51,056 nucleotides of DNA, taken from positions 1 through 51,056 of the forward strand of contig JBKBQT010000024.1 in NCBI GenBank assembly GCA_046292445.1. The letters are read 5' to 3'. Positions 15,653 through 23,569 of the stretch are shown piece after piece. The position numbers were made by a program, and so were the translations under genes. Position 1 is the stretch's first letter; every line of letters starts with the position of its first letter. Origin of the DNA: CALIZF01 sp046292445. GTDB lineage: Bacteria > Pseudomonadota > Alphaproteobacteria > Rhodobacterales > Rhodobacteraceae. Under the pieces are notes generated by a model, which did not search any database, was not told where the DNA came from, and saw only the letters and a program-made list of their open reading frames with translations.

Positions 15653-16804
15653 ATGGACGCCGAACACGACAATACGATTGCCGCGTTGTTCTACGCCGTC
15701 ACACCCGCGATCAACTTCGCCCGGCTCGTCGGCGATCTCGACGCAGCGCTGGCGGACATGCCGCATGACCGGCGCGTGCTGTCCTGGGATTGCGACGATG
15801 TTGCGATCTTCGACATCGACGGCGCGCGGATCCTGCTGGGCTGGGCCGAGCGGCTGGAGGGGCCGCGCCCGTCCTGCCTGAGCGTTGCGGTAGGCCCGGG
15901 GCCGGACGGCACGCTGCCCGACAGGCTGCGCACCCGGCGCGCGGCCGTGGCGGCGCTGATCGTGGAGCGGATCGGGCAAAGGCTTCCGGCCGCCGATGTC
16001 GTCTGGCACAGCGCCCCCGGCGTGATGACGGCCGACCGGCTGGACGAGGCGACCGATATCCTCCTGGACTCGATCGCCACGGGCCGGCCGACGGCGGATT
16101 GGCTGCCCGAGGCCGAGGCCCGGGCGGGTGCCGAAGTGGATGCGCTGCCCCACGTGCCCGACCTCGCCGATGATGGCGCCCTGCGCGTCGCCGATGCGCA
16201 AGTGGCTGACGACCGCGCCGGGGTCCGACGCGCGCAACACGGGTGCGGCGCATCCCGCGGCACCCGCAACCGGGCGCAGACGGCGGCGCAGGGTCCGGCC
16301 GCCCTCGACCGCCTGATGGCCCGGATGGAACGGGAGCTGGTCGCCACGCAGATGCCGACCACCGCCGAGCGCAACGCCACCGCTGCCGCGGTCGCGGCGA
16401 TCCTGCGCGGTCCCAAGACGCCGGCAGCACCCCCCGCGCCGCGTCGCGGCGACAAGGCGCGGTCCCGCGCCCGCGCGGCGGCTGCGGCGGCCGCCACCGT
16501 CGCGAACGATGTGCCCGACATCCCCCGCACCGCCTCGGCCGAGTTGCTGCGCATCCGCGCGGCGCTCTATCCGCCCGCCGAGCCTCCGGCGCGCCCGACC
16601 GCCTCGATGCCTATCCGCATCGCGGTCGGCGCGACGGGCGCGACGCTGGTCATCGTCGCCGCCCCGGTCGGCGCGGCGCTCCTGACCTACAATGCGCTGC
16701 GGGGGGCCGATCTGGCGCTGACGGCGCGGGCGGTGGCGCTGACGGGGGCGGCGCTCGGGTTCCTCGAGATGCCGGGGTTCAGGGCGCTGCTCGGGCTCGC
16801 CTGA
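15653..16804 (+). CDS. Unrecognised protein with C-terminal membrane segments
   Basis: 383 residues; I do not recognise a named family. Residues 1-160 look folded and acidic (FARLVGDLDAALADMP, SWDCDDVAIFDIDGARILLGW, DRLDEATDILLDSIATG). Residues 165-310 are low-complexity, Ala/Arg/Pro-rich and probably disordered. The last ~70 residues contain two hydrophobic segments (about 322-348 and 355-380, the first IAVGATGATLVIVAAPVGAA), so the protein is probably held in the inner membrane with the N-terminal domain in the cytoplasm. GGAGG lies 6 bp before the ATG. The convergent DUF3445 gene ends 21 bp downstream. Such an arrangement suggests a sensor or scaffold, but that is a guess. Confidence 0.7.
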   Translation: MDAEHDNTIAALFYAVTPAINFARLVGDLDAALADMPHDRRVLSWDCDDVAIFDIDGARILLGWAERLEGPRPSCLSVAVGPGPDGTLPDRLRTRRAAVAALIVERIGQRLPAADVVWHSAPGVMTADRLDEATDILLDSIATGRPTADWLPEAEARAGAEVDALPHVPDLADDGALRVADAQVADDRAGVRRAQHGCGASRGTRNRAQTAAQGPAALDRLMARMERELVATQMPTTAERNATAAAVAAILRGPKTPAAPPAPRRGDKARSRARAAAAAAATVANDVPDIPRTASAELLRIRAALYPPAEPPARPTASMPIRIAVGATGATLVIVAAPVGAALLTYNALRGADLALTARAVALTGAALGFLEMPGFRALLGLA

Positions 16805-16825
16805 CCGCGCGGCGGTATCGGCTCG

Positions 16826-17608
16826 TCAGCGACCGCGTGCACCAAGGGCCGCGCGCGCCGGCTCGGGCAAAGCGTCGATCGCCAGGACATAGGTGTGGAT
16901 CGAGAACACCACTGCCCCGGTCCGGGGCAGCCGGACGAGGCATTGCCGTTCGGACCGCAGGAAGGGCCGCGGGCCGGGCGCGCGCGCCTCGCCCTCGCGG
17001 CGGGGCTGGTGCAGCGCGGGGTCGGCATAGGCCAGCGCGTTCATCCGCCACAAGGGCGCCTCGGGGCGGAGCGCGTCGAAGAGGCGCTGCACCCGCGCGG
17101 CAAGGCCGGCATCGTATTCGGCGACCGGATCGTGGATGCCCGTCAGCGGCCGCCCGATCTTCTGCGCCAGCGTCCAGGACGCGGGAAAACACAGCACCGC
17201 CCCGGTCAGGCGATGCTCGGCCGCGCCCGGCGGCCTTTCCAGCAGGCACAGATCGCATTGCACCAGCCGCCCCGCCGTCGCCAGCGGTGCCGCCCGGTCG
17301 ATGGGCACGCGCCGCCCGTCGGGCCGCACCGCCGCATCGGGCGCCAGGCGATATCCCGCCATCCCCGCCACCTCGGCCAGAACCCGCCCGAGCAGCTCCT
17401 CTGCCGCCGCCGCCCCCTCGGGCAAGAGCGCCAGAACATCGCCCGGCCGGTTCAGGATCAGATCGTCCCGCAGCGCCATCTGGCCGGCAAAGGCCTCGTC
17501 CACCCGCAGCCAGTCGCCCGGCGCAACCGGCAGCATGCCCGGCAGGCGGGCTAGCGCCGGGACCATCCAGCGGGCCTGCGGCAGGGTGTGATGCAGCACC
17601 GGGTCCAT
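16826..17608 (-). CDS. DUF3445 protein, heme-dependent oxidative N-demethylase alpha-like
   Basis: 260 residues. The pattern fits DUF3445 (PF11927), whose characterised member is the alpha subunit of the heme-dependent oxidative N-demethylase acting on dimethylamine. Seen: WLRVDEAFAGQMALRD, ALLPEGAAAAEELL, AVLCFPASWTLAQKIGRPLTGIHDPVAEYD and FLRSERQCLVRLPRTGAVVFSIHTYV. The other subunits of that enzyme are not nearby, as is usual for most DUF3445 genes, so the true substrate is unknown. It is divergent from dddP with a 119-bp shared promoter region. An upstream AAGG supports the start at MDPVLHHTL. Confidence 0.8.
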   Translation of the reverse strand: MDPVLHHTLPQARWMVPALARLPGMLPVAPGDWLRVDEAFAGQMALRDDLILNRPGDVLALLPEGAAAAEELLGRVLAEVAGMAGYRLAPDAAVRPDGRRVPIDRAAPLATAGRLVQCDLCLLERPPGAAEHRLTGAVLCFPASWTLAQKIGRPLTGIHDPVAEYDAGLAARVQRLFDALRPEAPLWRMNALAYADPALHQPRREGEARAPGPRPFLRSERQCLVRLPRTGAVVFSIHTYVLAIDALPEPARAALGARGR

Positions 17609-17727
17609 CCCCGCGCCTTACCGCGCCGCGCGGGGCGCGCAACCCGCGAAATGCGACATGCCCGTCGCGGGCGGGCGCGCGGGCGCCGCGCCGCAGGACC
17701 AGCCTGCGCAAAACCCCGGGGGCCGAC

Positions 17728-19071
17728 ATGGACACGACCTATGCCACCACCCGCCGCAAGATCGACCCCGCCCGGGGTTCGACGCTCGGCGACGGCACGC
17801 CGAACGACAACGACCGGGTGGAGATCGGGCCGACGCAGCTTGCCTTTGCCGAATGGGCGGCGGCGGGGCTCGCGCTGCCCCACCTGCCGCGGATGCGCGA
17901 CTACCGATGGCGGCGACTGACCGCGGCGCTGGCGGCGCAGGATATCGGGGGCCTGCTGCTCTTCGATCCGCTCAACATCCGCTATGCGACCGACACGACC
18001 AACATGCAGCTGTGGAACAGCCACAACCCGTTCCGGGCCGTGCTGCTCTGCGCCGACGGGCATATGGTGATCTGGGAATACAAGCAGGCGCCGTTCCTCG
18101 TCAGCTTCAACCCGCTGATCGCCGAGGTCCGCGCGGGCGCGTCGTTCTTCTACAACGTCTGCGGCGACCGCACGGCCGAGGATGCCCGGTCCTTCGCCGG
18201 CCAGGTGGACGAGGTCATGCGGGCGCATGCCGGGGCGAACCGGCGCCTTGCGGTGGACAAGATCATGGTCCACGGGCTGCGCGCGCTCGAACGGGCCGGC
18301 TTTGCGGTGTTCGAGGGCGAGGTGGTGACGGAGCGCACCCGCGCCATCAAGGGCCCCGACGAGATCGCGGCCATGCGCTGCGCCCATCACGCCTGCGAGG
18401 CGGCGATCGCCGAGATGGAGGCCTTCGCCCGGCAGGCCGTTCCGCGCGGCGGGGTCAGCGAGGATGCGATCTGGGCCGAGCTTCATGCCGGTAACATCCG
18501 CCGCGGCGGCGAGTGGATCGAGACGCGGCTGCTGGCCAGCGGGCCGCGCACCAACCCCTGGTTCCAGGAATGCGGGCCGCGGATCGTGCAGGACGGCGAG
18601 ATCCTCGCCTTCGACACCGACCTGATCGGCGCCTACGGCATGTGCATCGACATCAGCCGGACGTGGTGGATCGGCGACGCCCGCCCCACCGGCGCCATGA
18701 TCGACGCGATGCGCCATGCGCGCGATCACATCGCCACGAACATGGCGATGCTGCGTCCGGGGGTGAGCATCCGCGAACTGTCCTTCGGTGGCCACCAGCT
18801 CGACGCGCGCTACTGGCGGCAGAAGTATTCGTGCAAGATGCACGGGGTGGGGCTTTGCGACGAATGGCCCTTCGTGCCCTATCCCGACGGCTGGGTCGAA
18901 GGCGCCTTCGACGTGGCGCTCGAGCCGGGCATGGTGCTCTGCGTCGAGGCGCTGGTGAGCCCCGAGGGGGGCGATTTCTCGATCAAGCTCGAGGATCAGG
19001 TGCTCGTCACCGAGACGGGGCACGAGAACCTGACGCGCTATCCCTTCGATCCGGCGCTGATGGGGGGATGA
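17728..19071 (+). CDS. dddP: DMSP lyase, DddP type
   Basis: 447 residues, the expected length. DddP cleaves dimethylsulfoniopropionate to acrylate and dimethyl sulfide; it is an M24 peptidase-fold metalloenzyme that has lost peptidase function. The N terminus TTYATTRRKIDPARGSTLGD and GTPNDNDRVEIGP, PLNIRYATDTTNMQLWNSHN and the C terminus are close to the marine roseobacter enzymes as I remember them. All six metal ligands are present: Asp296 and Asp298 (AFDTD), Asp308 (CIDIS), His372 (MHGVG), Glu407 (CVEAL) and Glu422 (LEDQ). It appears to be a single-gene transcript, divergent from the DUF3445 gene. Confidence in DddP over a plain Xaa-Pro peptidase is high. Confidence 0.93.
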   Translation: MDTTYATTRRKIDPARGSTLGDGTPNDNDRVEIGPTQLAFAEWAAAGLALPHLPRMRDYRWRRLTAALAAQDIGGLLLFDPLNIRYATDTTNMQLWNSHNPFRAVLLCADGHMVIWEYKQAPFLVSFNPLIAEVRAGASFFYNVCGDRTAEDARSFAGQVDEVMRAHAGANRRLAVDKIMVHGLRALERAGFAVFEGEVVTERTRAIKGPDEIAAMRCAHHACEAAIAEMEAFARQAVPRGGVSEDAIWAELHAGNIRRGGEWIETRLLASGPRTNPWFQECGPRIVQDGEILAFDTDLIGAYGMCIDISRTWWIGDARPTGAMIDAMRHARDHIATNMAMLRPGVSIRELSFGGHQLDARYWRQKYSCKMHGVGLCDEWPFVPYPDGWVEGAFDVALEPGMVLCVEALVSPEGGDFSIKLEDQVLVTETGHENLTRYPFDPALMGG

Positions 19072-19549
19072 GACGCCGGGCGCTGTTCACCGGCGCGCCG
19101 CCCGAGCCGGCAGAGGCGTGCACGGGGGCCGAGCGTCGGCGACGAGCGATGCCACAGCCGACGGCTGGAGCCGGCCAAGCGTTCCGTTCGTTGCCGCAAG
19201 ACGGTCCCGCATGGGCCGCCGCAGCGACACGCCGCACCCAGGACTTGCCGCCTCCGCAATGCCCCTGCGACGTTATCGGGGCCATTGGTCTCGGGATCAG
19301 TGTCGGCGATCGCCGGGGTCGAACAGACCGGTGAACAGACCATCGGCGAACCTGGCGACGCGTGCGGTGTGACACGCGCGCACAGTCGAGGACAAAGGTC
19401 CTGTCGAACCACAGAAGCTTTTCAGCCGCGCTGCGGCCGAAGGTCCTGCGTCGAAGGACGGAATCAAGATCGTGCGGCAAAAACCCGGTTGACTTCAACG
19501 AAGATATTCGCCGCGAAATTTCGCCGCTCGCGCCTCTTGCCGTGCACCT
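19072..19549. other. Gene-free stretch, possibly degenerate
   Basis: 478 bp between dddP and the VPLPA-CTERM gene. Open frames exist on both strands, but none has a ribosome-binding site, a family motif or codon use like the neighbours. Base composition drifts from GC-rich to AT-richer toward 19500. It could be the scar of a deleted or decayed gene at the edge of a transferred segment; no repeat or integrase remnant could be identified. Confidence 0.45.
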
Positions 19550-20230
19550 TCAGCCACGCCTTGCGATCCGACGCTTTCGCATCAGCGCAGTGAGGAACCC
19601 GACTGCTCCGGCAAGAACGAAGCCCGAAGCAGGCAGCGGTATGGGCGCGGAGGGAACGTTCGTCAACAAACGAGTATCCCACAAATCCGCTTCGACATAG
19701 GTCTCTGATCTATCGGTAATCTTTATGAGCGCAAAGTAAAACACTTCGTTTCCGAATACGTTCTGCGCAATGTGGAATGTTAATCCAGAGCCGAACATGT
19801 CGCCCGTGGTCCAGTAATACGAATCGCTGTGATAAGAATAAACAGTTGGCCTGAAACGGGCTAGGAACCGAGCCTGCTCGTCCATTGACAGGTAATACTC
19901 CGTGATCCGCCGACCCGGGGCAAGATCCTTGCCGATTGGCGAGAGATAACTGACAGTTGGCCAATATGCTCCCCAGCCGTTCGCCACCGAGATCTCGATG
20001 CGACCGAGTTTGCGGTAATTGTCGGAGACCGCGTATCCGAGGGAAAAGGTGTTCCAGTTGTCGCTCGTCTCTATCCGCACCCGCCCGCCGACAAGATAAC
20101 CGGGGATGATGTAGTCAAGATGCGCCTTTTGCGATTCTACTATGCCATACGTCACTGTCGCCGATGACGCCGGCGTTGAAAGGCACAGGAAAACGGCCAT
20201 GTAGGTGATCGCGGTCCGGACAAGATTCAC
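19550..20230 (-). CDS. VPLPA-CTERM sorting-signal exported protein
   Basis: 226 residues. Signal peptide (NLVRTAITYMAVFLCLSTPASSA), a mature domain rich in Tyr, Trp and Ser (WNTFSLGYAVSDN, YYLSMDEQARFLARF, SYYWTTGDMFGSGLTF), then the sorting tail IPLPASGFVLAGAVGF with a hydrophobic run and RKRRIARR. The tail fits the VPLPA-CTERM variant of PEP-CTERM signals, processed by an exosortase/rhombosortase-like system that anchors or releases proteins at the envelope together with exopolysaccharide. GTG 20230 is taken as start (GGGGG upstream); GTG 20320 and ATG 20200 are alternatives. The gene is visibly AT-richer than its surroundings, a sign of transfer. The mature domain is not recognised. Confidence 0.75.
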   Translation of the reverse strand: MNLVRTAITYMAVFLCLSTPASSATVTYGIVESQKAHLDYIIPGYLVGGRVRIETSDNWNTFSLGYAVSDNYRKLGRIEISVANGWGAYWPTVSYLSPIGKDLAPGRRITEYYLSMDEQARFLARFRPTVYSYHSDSYYWTTGDMFGSGLTFHIAQNVFGNEVFYFALIKITDRSETYVEADLWDTRLLTNVPSAPIPLPASGFVLAGAVGFLTALMRKRRIARRG

Positions 20231-20501
20231 TTCATTGACCCCCAATATTGCGCTTGTGAGGATACGACGCCCCCCCGCATCGCGCAAGCGGGCATCGTCG
20301 ATGCGACACTTGACAAACACGGAGCGTGATCAATCGGCTTCGCTGCATGTCCTTTCGGTATGCAGAAAGCCGACAACCGACCACAGATCCCATGGCGGCT
20401 GGCGGGGCGCAGGATGGCGGCGGTCCTAGCGCCGCGTCGCGGCGCGAGGGGTTGACGGCGCAGGTTCGGACGGCCATCCCGACGCCCGGGAGTGACTGCC
20501 G

Positions 20502-21257
20502 ATGATCGACCGCCTGATTGCCCGCCTCACGCTCGCCCACGCCGGCCTGCGCGCGCCGCCGCTCGACGAGCGGATGGTGACGATGGACACGCCGCAGGGG
20601 CCGCGCAGCCTCGTGCGGTCGGCGTTCAACCCGGCCTGGCTGGCCGAGGCGGGGATCGCGCCCGGCGTGATCGTCGATCTGGGCGCGTTCGACGGCGGCG
20701 ATGCGCTGCGCCTCGCGCGGGCCTTTCCGGCGGCGCGGGTGGTGACGGTCGAGGCCGATCCGACGCGCCATGCGCTCGTTGCGGCCATGCTCGAGGGCAC
20801 GGGCGTGGCGGTGGTCCATGCGGCGGCCTGCGAGACAGACGGGCCGGTGCCCTGGTATCCGGCCGCGGTCGGCGGCGTGGTGGACAGCCAGGGCTCGCTC
20901 TACCGCCGCTCGGCCCGGGCGCAGCGGATGCACGGGTTCGTGCAGCAGGCGGCAACGCCGGTGGCCGTGCCCGGCCTCAGGTTCGACACCCTCATGGCCC
21001 GGTTCGGGATCGGCCGGGTCGATCTTCTGCACATGGACATCGAGGGCGCCGAGGGCGCGGTGATCCGCAGCCTCGGCCCCCACCGGCCCGCCATGATCTT
21101 CACCGAGGCGCGCAGCGGGTATTTCGAGAACGGCCAGTCGGCCGGCGACACCCATCGCGCGCTGCGCATGCTCGGCTATGCCCGGGCGATGCGGCTGGGG
21201 GTGGATTCGCTCTATCTCGCCGCGCCCGGCCTTGCGATGCCCGGTCCGCGCGGCTAG
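20502..21257 (+). CDS. FkbM-family methyltransferase
   Basis: 251 residues. A class I SAM-dependent fold: motif I VIVDLGAFDGGDALRLARAF, then VVTVEADP (acidic residue for ribose binding), and the FkbM mark LMARFGIGRVDLLHMDIEGAEGAVIRSL. FkbM enzymes O-methylate sugars, polyketides or other small molecules; many lie near surface-polysaccharide genes. The substrate is unknown. The neighbouring exosortase-type protein makes a glycan role possible. It ends 32 bp before purB and on the same strand, so the two may be co-transcribed. Confidence 0.85.
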   Translation: MIDRLIARLTLAHAGLRAPPLDERMVTMDTPQGPRSLVRSAFNPAWLAEAGIAPGVIVDLGAFDGGDALRLARAFPAARVVTVEADPTRHALVAAMLEGTGVAVVHAAACETDGPVPWYPAAVGGVVDSQGSLYRRSARAQRMHGFVQQAATPVAVPGLRFDTLMARFGIGRVDLLHMDIEGAEGAVIRSLGPHRPAMIFTEARSGYFENGQSAGDTHRALRMLGYARAMRLGVDSLYLAAPGLAMPGPRG

Positions 21258-21289
21258 GACGGCGCCGCCCCCCGGACCAGAGGCCGCCC

Positions 21290-22594
21290 ATGATCCCCCG
21301 CTATTCCCGCCCCGAGATGGTCCAGATCTGGGATGCGCAGACCCGCTATCGCATCTGGTTCGAGATCGAGGCGCATGCCTGCGATGCCCAGGCCGCGCTC
21401 GGCGTGATCCCGCGGGAAGCCGCCGCGGCGGTCTGGCGCGCGAAGGATGCCGTGTTCGACGTCGCCCGGATCGAGGCGATCGAAGCAGTGACAAAGCACG
21501 ACGTGATCGCCTTTCTCACCCATCTGGGCGAGATCGTGGGCGTGGAAGAGGCACGGTTCGTCCATCAGGGGATGACCTCGTCCGACGTGCTCGACATCTG
21601 CCTTGCGGTGCAGATGAGCCGGGCGATCGACCTCCTGATCGTCGGGGTGGACCGGGTGCTGGCGGCGCTGAAGGCACGGGCGATGGAACACCGCATGACC
21701 CCCCGCATCGGCCGCAGCCACGGCATCCATGCCGAGCCGGTGACGATGGGCCTGACCTTCGCGCGCTTTCACGCCGAGTTCCAGCGCGCGCGGGCGCGGC
21801 TTGTGAACGCGCGTTCGGAAATTGCGACCGGCGCGGTCTCGGGCGCGGTCGGCACCTTCGCCAATATCGACCCGGCCGTCGAGGCGCATGTCTGCGCGCA
21901 GATGGGCCTCGTGCCCGAGCCGATCAGCACCCAGATCATCCCCCGCGACCGCCATGCGATGGTGTTCGCGACCCTCGGGGTGGTGGCCAGCAGCATCGAG
22001 AATGTCGCGGTCGAGATCCGCCACATGCAGCGCACCGAAGTGCTCGAGGCCGAGGAGTTCTTCAGCCCCGGCCAGAAGGGCAGCTCGGCCATGCCGCACA
22101 AGCGCAACCCGGTGCTGTCGGAAAACCTCACCGGCCTTGCCCGGATCGTGCGCGGGATGGTCGTGCCGGCGCTGGAGAACGTCGCGCTCTGGCACGAGCG
22201 GGACATCTCGCATTCCTCGGTCGAGCGGATGATCGCCCCCAATGCGACCATCACGCTCGACTTCGCGCTGCACAGGCTTGCCGGACTTGTCGAACGGCTG
22301 GTCGTTTACCCCGGAAACTGCGCCCGCAACCTCGACCGGCTGCGCGGCCTCGTCCATTCGCAGCGGGTGCTCCTCGCGCTGACGCAAAAGGGCCTGAGCC
22401 GCGAGGATGCCTATGCCGCCGTGCAGCGCAACGCGATGAAGGTCTGGGAGGCGGGGGCGGATTTCCGCGCCGAACTCGGCGCCGATCCGGAAGTGGCGGC
22501 GGCGCTGAGCCCGGGCGAGATCGACGCGCTCTTCGATCTGGGCCATCATTTGCGGCATGTCGATACGATCTTCGCCCGCGTCTTCGGCGTCTGA
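21290..22594 (+). CDS. purB: Adenylosuccinate lyase
   Basis: 434 residues, the length of the short bacterial form. It acts twice in purine synthesis: SAICAR to AICAR + fumarate, and adenylosuccinate to AMP + fumarate. Seen: VTKHDVIAFLTHL, HQGMTSSDVLDICLAVQM, GRSHGIHAEPVTMGL (catalytic His region), the fumarase/aspartase signature GSSAMPHKRNP with the catalytic Ser loop, and ERDISHSSVERMIAPN. It starts at MIPRYSRPEM; upstream in-frame sequence is the antisense-like shadow of the FkbM gene. Confidence 0.97.
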   Translation: MIPRYSRPEMVQIWDAQTRYRIWFEIEAHACDAQAALGVIPREAAAAVWRAKDAVFDVARIEAIEAVTKHDVIAFLTHLGEIVGVEEARFVHQGMTSSDVLDICLAVQMSRAIDLLIVGVDRVLAALKARAMEHRMTPRIGRSHGIHAEPVTMGLTFARFHAEFQRARARLVNARSEIATGAVSGAVGTFANIDPAVEAHVCAQMGLVPEPISTQIIPRDRHAMVFATLGVVASSIENVAVEIRHMQRTEVLEAEEFFSPGQKGSSAMPHKRNPVLSENLTGLARIVRGMVVPALENVALWHERDISHSSVERMIAPNATITLDFALHRLAGLVERLVVYPGNCARNLDRLRGLVHSQRVLLALTQKGLSREDAYAAVQRNAMKVWEAGADFRAELGADPEVAAALSPGEIDALFDLGHHLRHVDTIFARVFGV

Positions 22595-22687
22595 CCGCCC
22601 GGCCGGCGCCGATCACGCTGCCGTGCGCTTGCCGCAGCGGGATTTGCCCTATTCTTCTTGGCGTAATCCCTTGCACGAGGATCGCGC

Positions 22688-23224
22688 ATGCTCCGCCTCA
22701 CGACCTTTGCCGCCGCCTGCCTGATGCCCGCCCTCGCCCTCGCCGCCGGCGGCGAGAGCAATACGGCGCCCTCGACCACCAACACCTCGACCACCTGCGC
22801 CGCCGGAAAGGTCTGGGATGTCAAGACCAAGACCTGCCTCGACGTGAAATCCGAGGCGTTCGACAACGACACACTCTTTGCAGCCGTGCGCGAGCTGGCC
22901 TATGCCGGCCGGCCCGACAGTGCCGCCCTTGCGCTTGCCGCGATGACCGAGGGCGACACCGACCGGGTGATGACCTATCGCGGGTTCCTCGCGCGCATGG
23001 CGGGCGACATGGACGCCGCCATGGCGTTTTACAACGCTGCGCTCATGCTGAACCCGGACAACGTGCTCGCCCGATCCTACATGGCGCAGGGCTTCGTCGC
23101 CCTCGGCCGGATGGACGCGGCCGAAGCCGAACTGGCCGAGATCCGCGGCCGCGGCGGGATCGGCACCTGGGCCGAGGCGAGCCTCGTGCAGGCGATCGAG
23201 CGCGGGGCCACGTTCCGCTATTGA
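22688..23224 (+). CDS. Small exported TPR-like protein with N-terminal Cys-box
   Basis: 178 residues. Signal peptide MLRLTTFAAACLMPALALA. A Ser/Thr-rich stretch (SNTAPSTTNTSTT) leads to a short Cys-box C-AAGKVWDVKTKT-C, then helical repeats (about 70-165) with the tetratricopeptide look: AMAFYNAALMLNPDNVLARSYMA and VALGRMDAAEAELAEI. It is likely periplasmic and involved in protein-protein contact. The Cys-box recurs in the next small gene. The gene follows purB by 93 bp and ends at a terminator-like hairpin. Confidence 0.75.
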   Translation: MLRLTTFAAACLMPALALAAGGESNTAPSTTNTSTTCAAGKVWDVKTKTCLDVKSEAFDNDTLFAAVRELAYAGRPDSAALALAAMTEGDTDRVMTYRGFLARMAGDMDAAMAFYNAALMLNPDNVLARSYMAQGFVALGRMDAAEAELAEIRGRGGIGTWAEASLVQAIERGATFRY

Positions 23225-23235
23225 TCGGATTGTCC

Positions 23236-23267
23236 CCGCGCGGCGCTTGCGCCGAATCGCCGTGCGG
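23236..23267 (+). terminator. Hairpin after the TPR-like gene
   Basis: CCGCGCGGCG pairs with CGCCGTGCGG over 10 bp (one G-U), with a 12-nt loop, followed by GTTTC; it begins 12 bp after the stop codon. Confidence 0.6.
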
Positions 23268-23307
23268 GTTTCAATGACATCGGCGTAACAATCAGGAAGG
23301 GATCTGC

Positions 23308-23469
23308 ATGAAAGTGAAAGTTTTCCTTGCCGCCGCGGCGCTCGCGCTCGCCCCCGGCCTTGCCTCGGCGATGTGCGGGCATGAACGCAAGACGACCGCA
23401 ACCGCCTGCGGCGAAGGCATGGTGTTCGACGCCGCAACGCAGACCTGCGTCAAGGCGGCAACGTCCTGA
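23308..23469 (+). CDS. Small exported Cys-box protein (53 aa)
   Basis: Short gene with good signals: AGGAAGG upstream of ATG and a signal peptide MKVKVFLAAAALALAPGLASA. The mature peptide is only about 32 residues, MCGHERKTTATACGEGMVFD and AATQTCVKAATS. The segment C-x-E-G-M-V-F-D-x-x-T-x-T-C-V matches the Cys-box C-x-x-G-K-V-W-D-x-x-T-K-T-C-L of the protein encoded just upstream. It has three cysteines. Function unknown; it may be a secreted peptide or a stand-alone version of that module. It is flanked by hairpins on both sides, so it may be its own transcript. Confidence 0.7.
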   Translation: MKVKVFLAAAALALAPGLASAMCGHERKTTATACGEGMVFDAATQTCVKAATS

Positions 23470-23477
23470 CGACGGCG

Positions 23478-23508
23478 CGCCGCCCCCGGCATCGGGCCGG
23501 GGGCGGCG
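23478..23508 (+). terminator. Strong hairpin after the 53-aa gene
   Basis: CGCCGCCCCCGGC-atcgg-GCCGGGGGCGGCG, a perfect 13-bp stem with a 5-nt loop, 8 bp after the stop. No U-tract follows. Confidence 0.7.
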
Positions 23509-23569
23509 CTAACGGGGCCTTTACCCCGCACTGGCACTTTCCGCCTGCCGCACAGACGCAGAGAGAGCC

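Noticed and set aside
19007..19498. Transposase remnant on the minus strand
   Set aside because: An open frame with LLWFDRTFVLDCA looked protein-like, but it has no DDE motif, no terminal repeats and no start signal.
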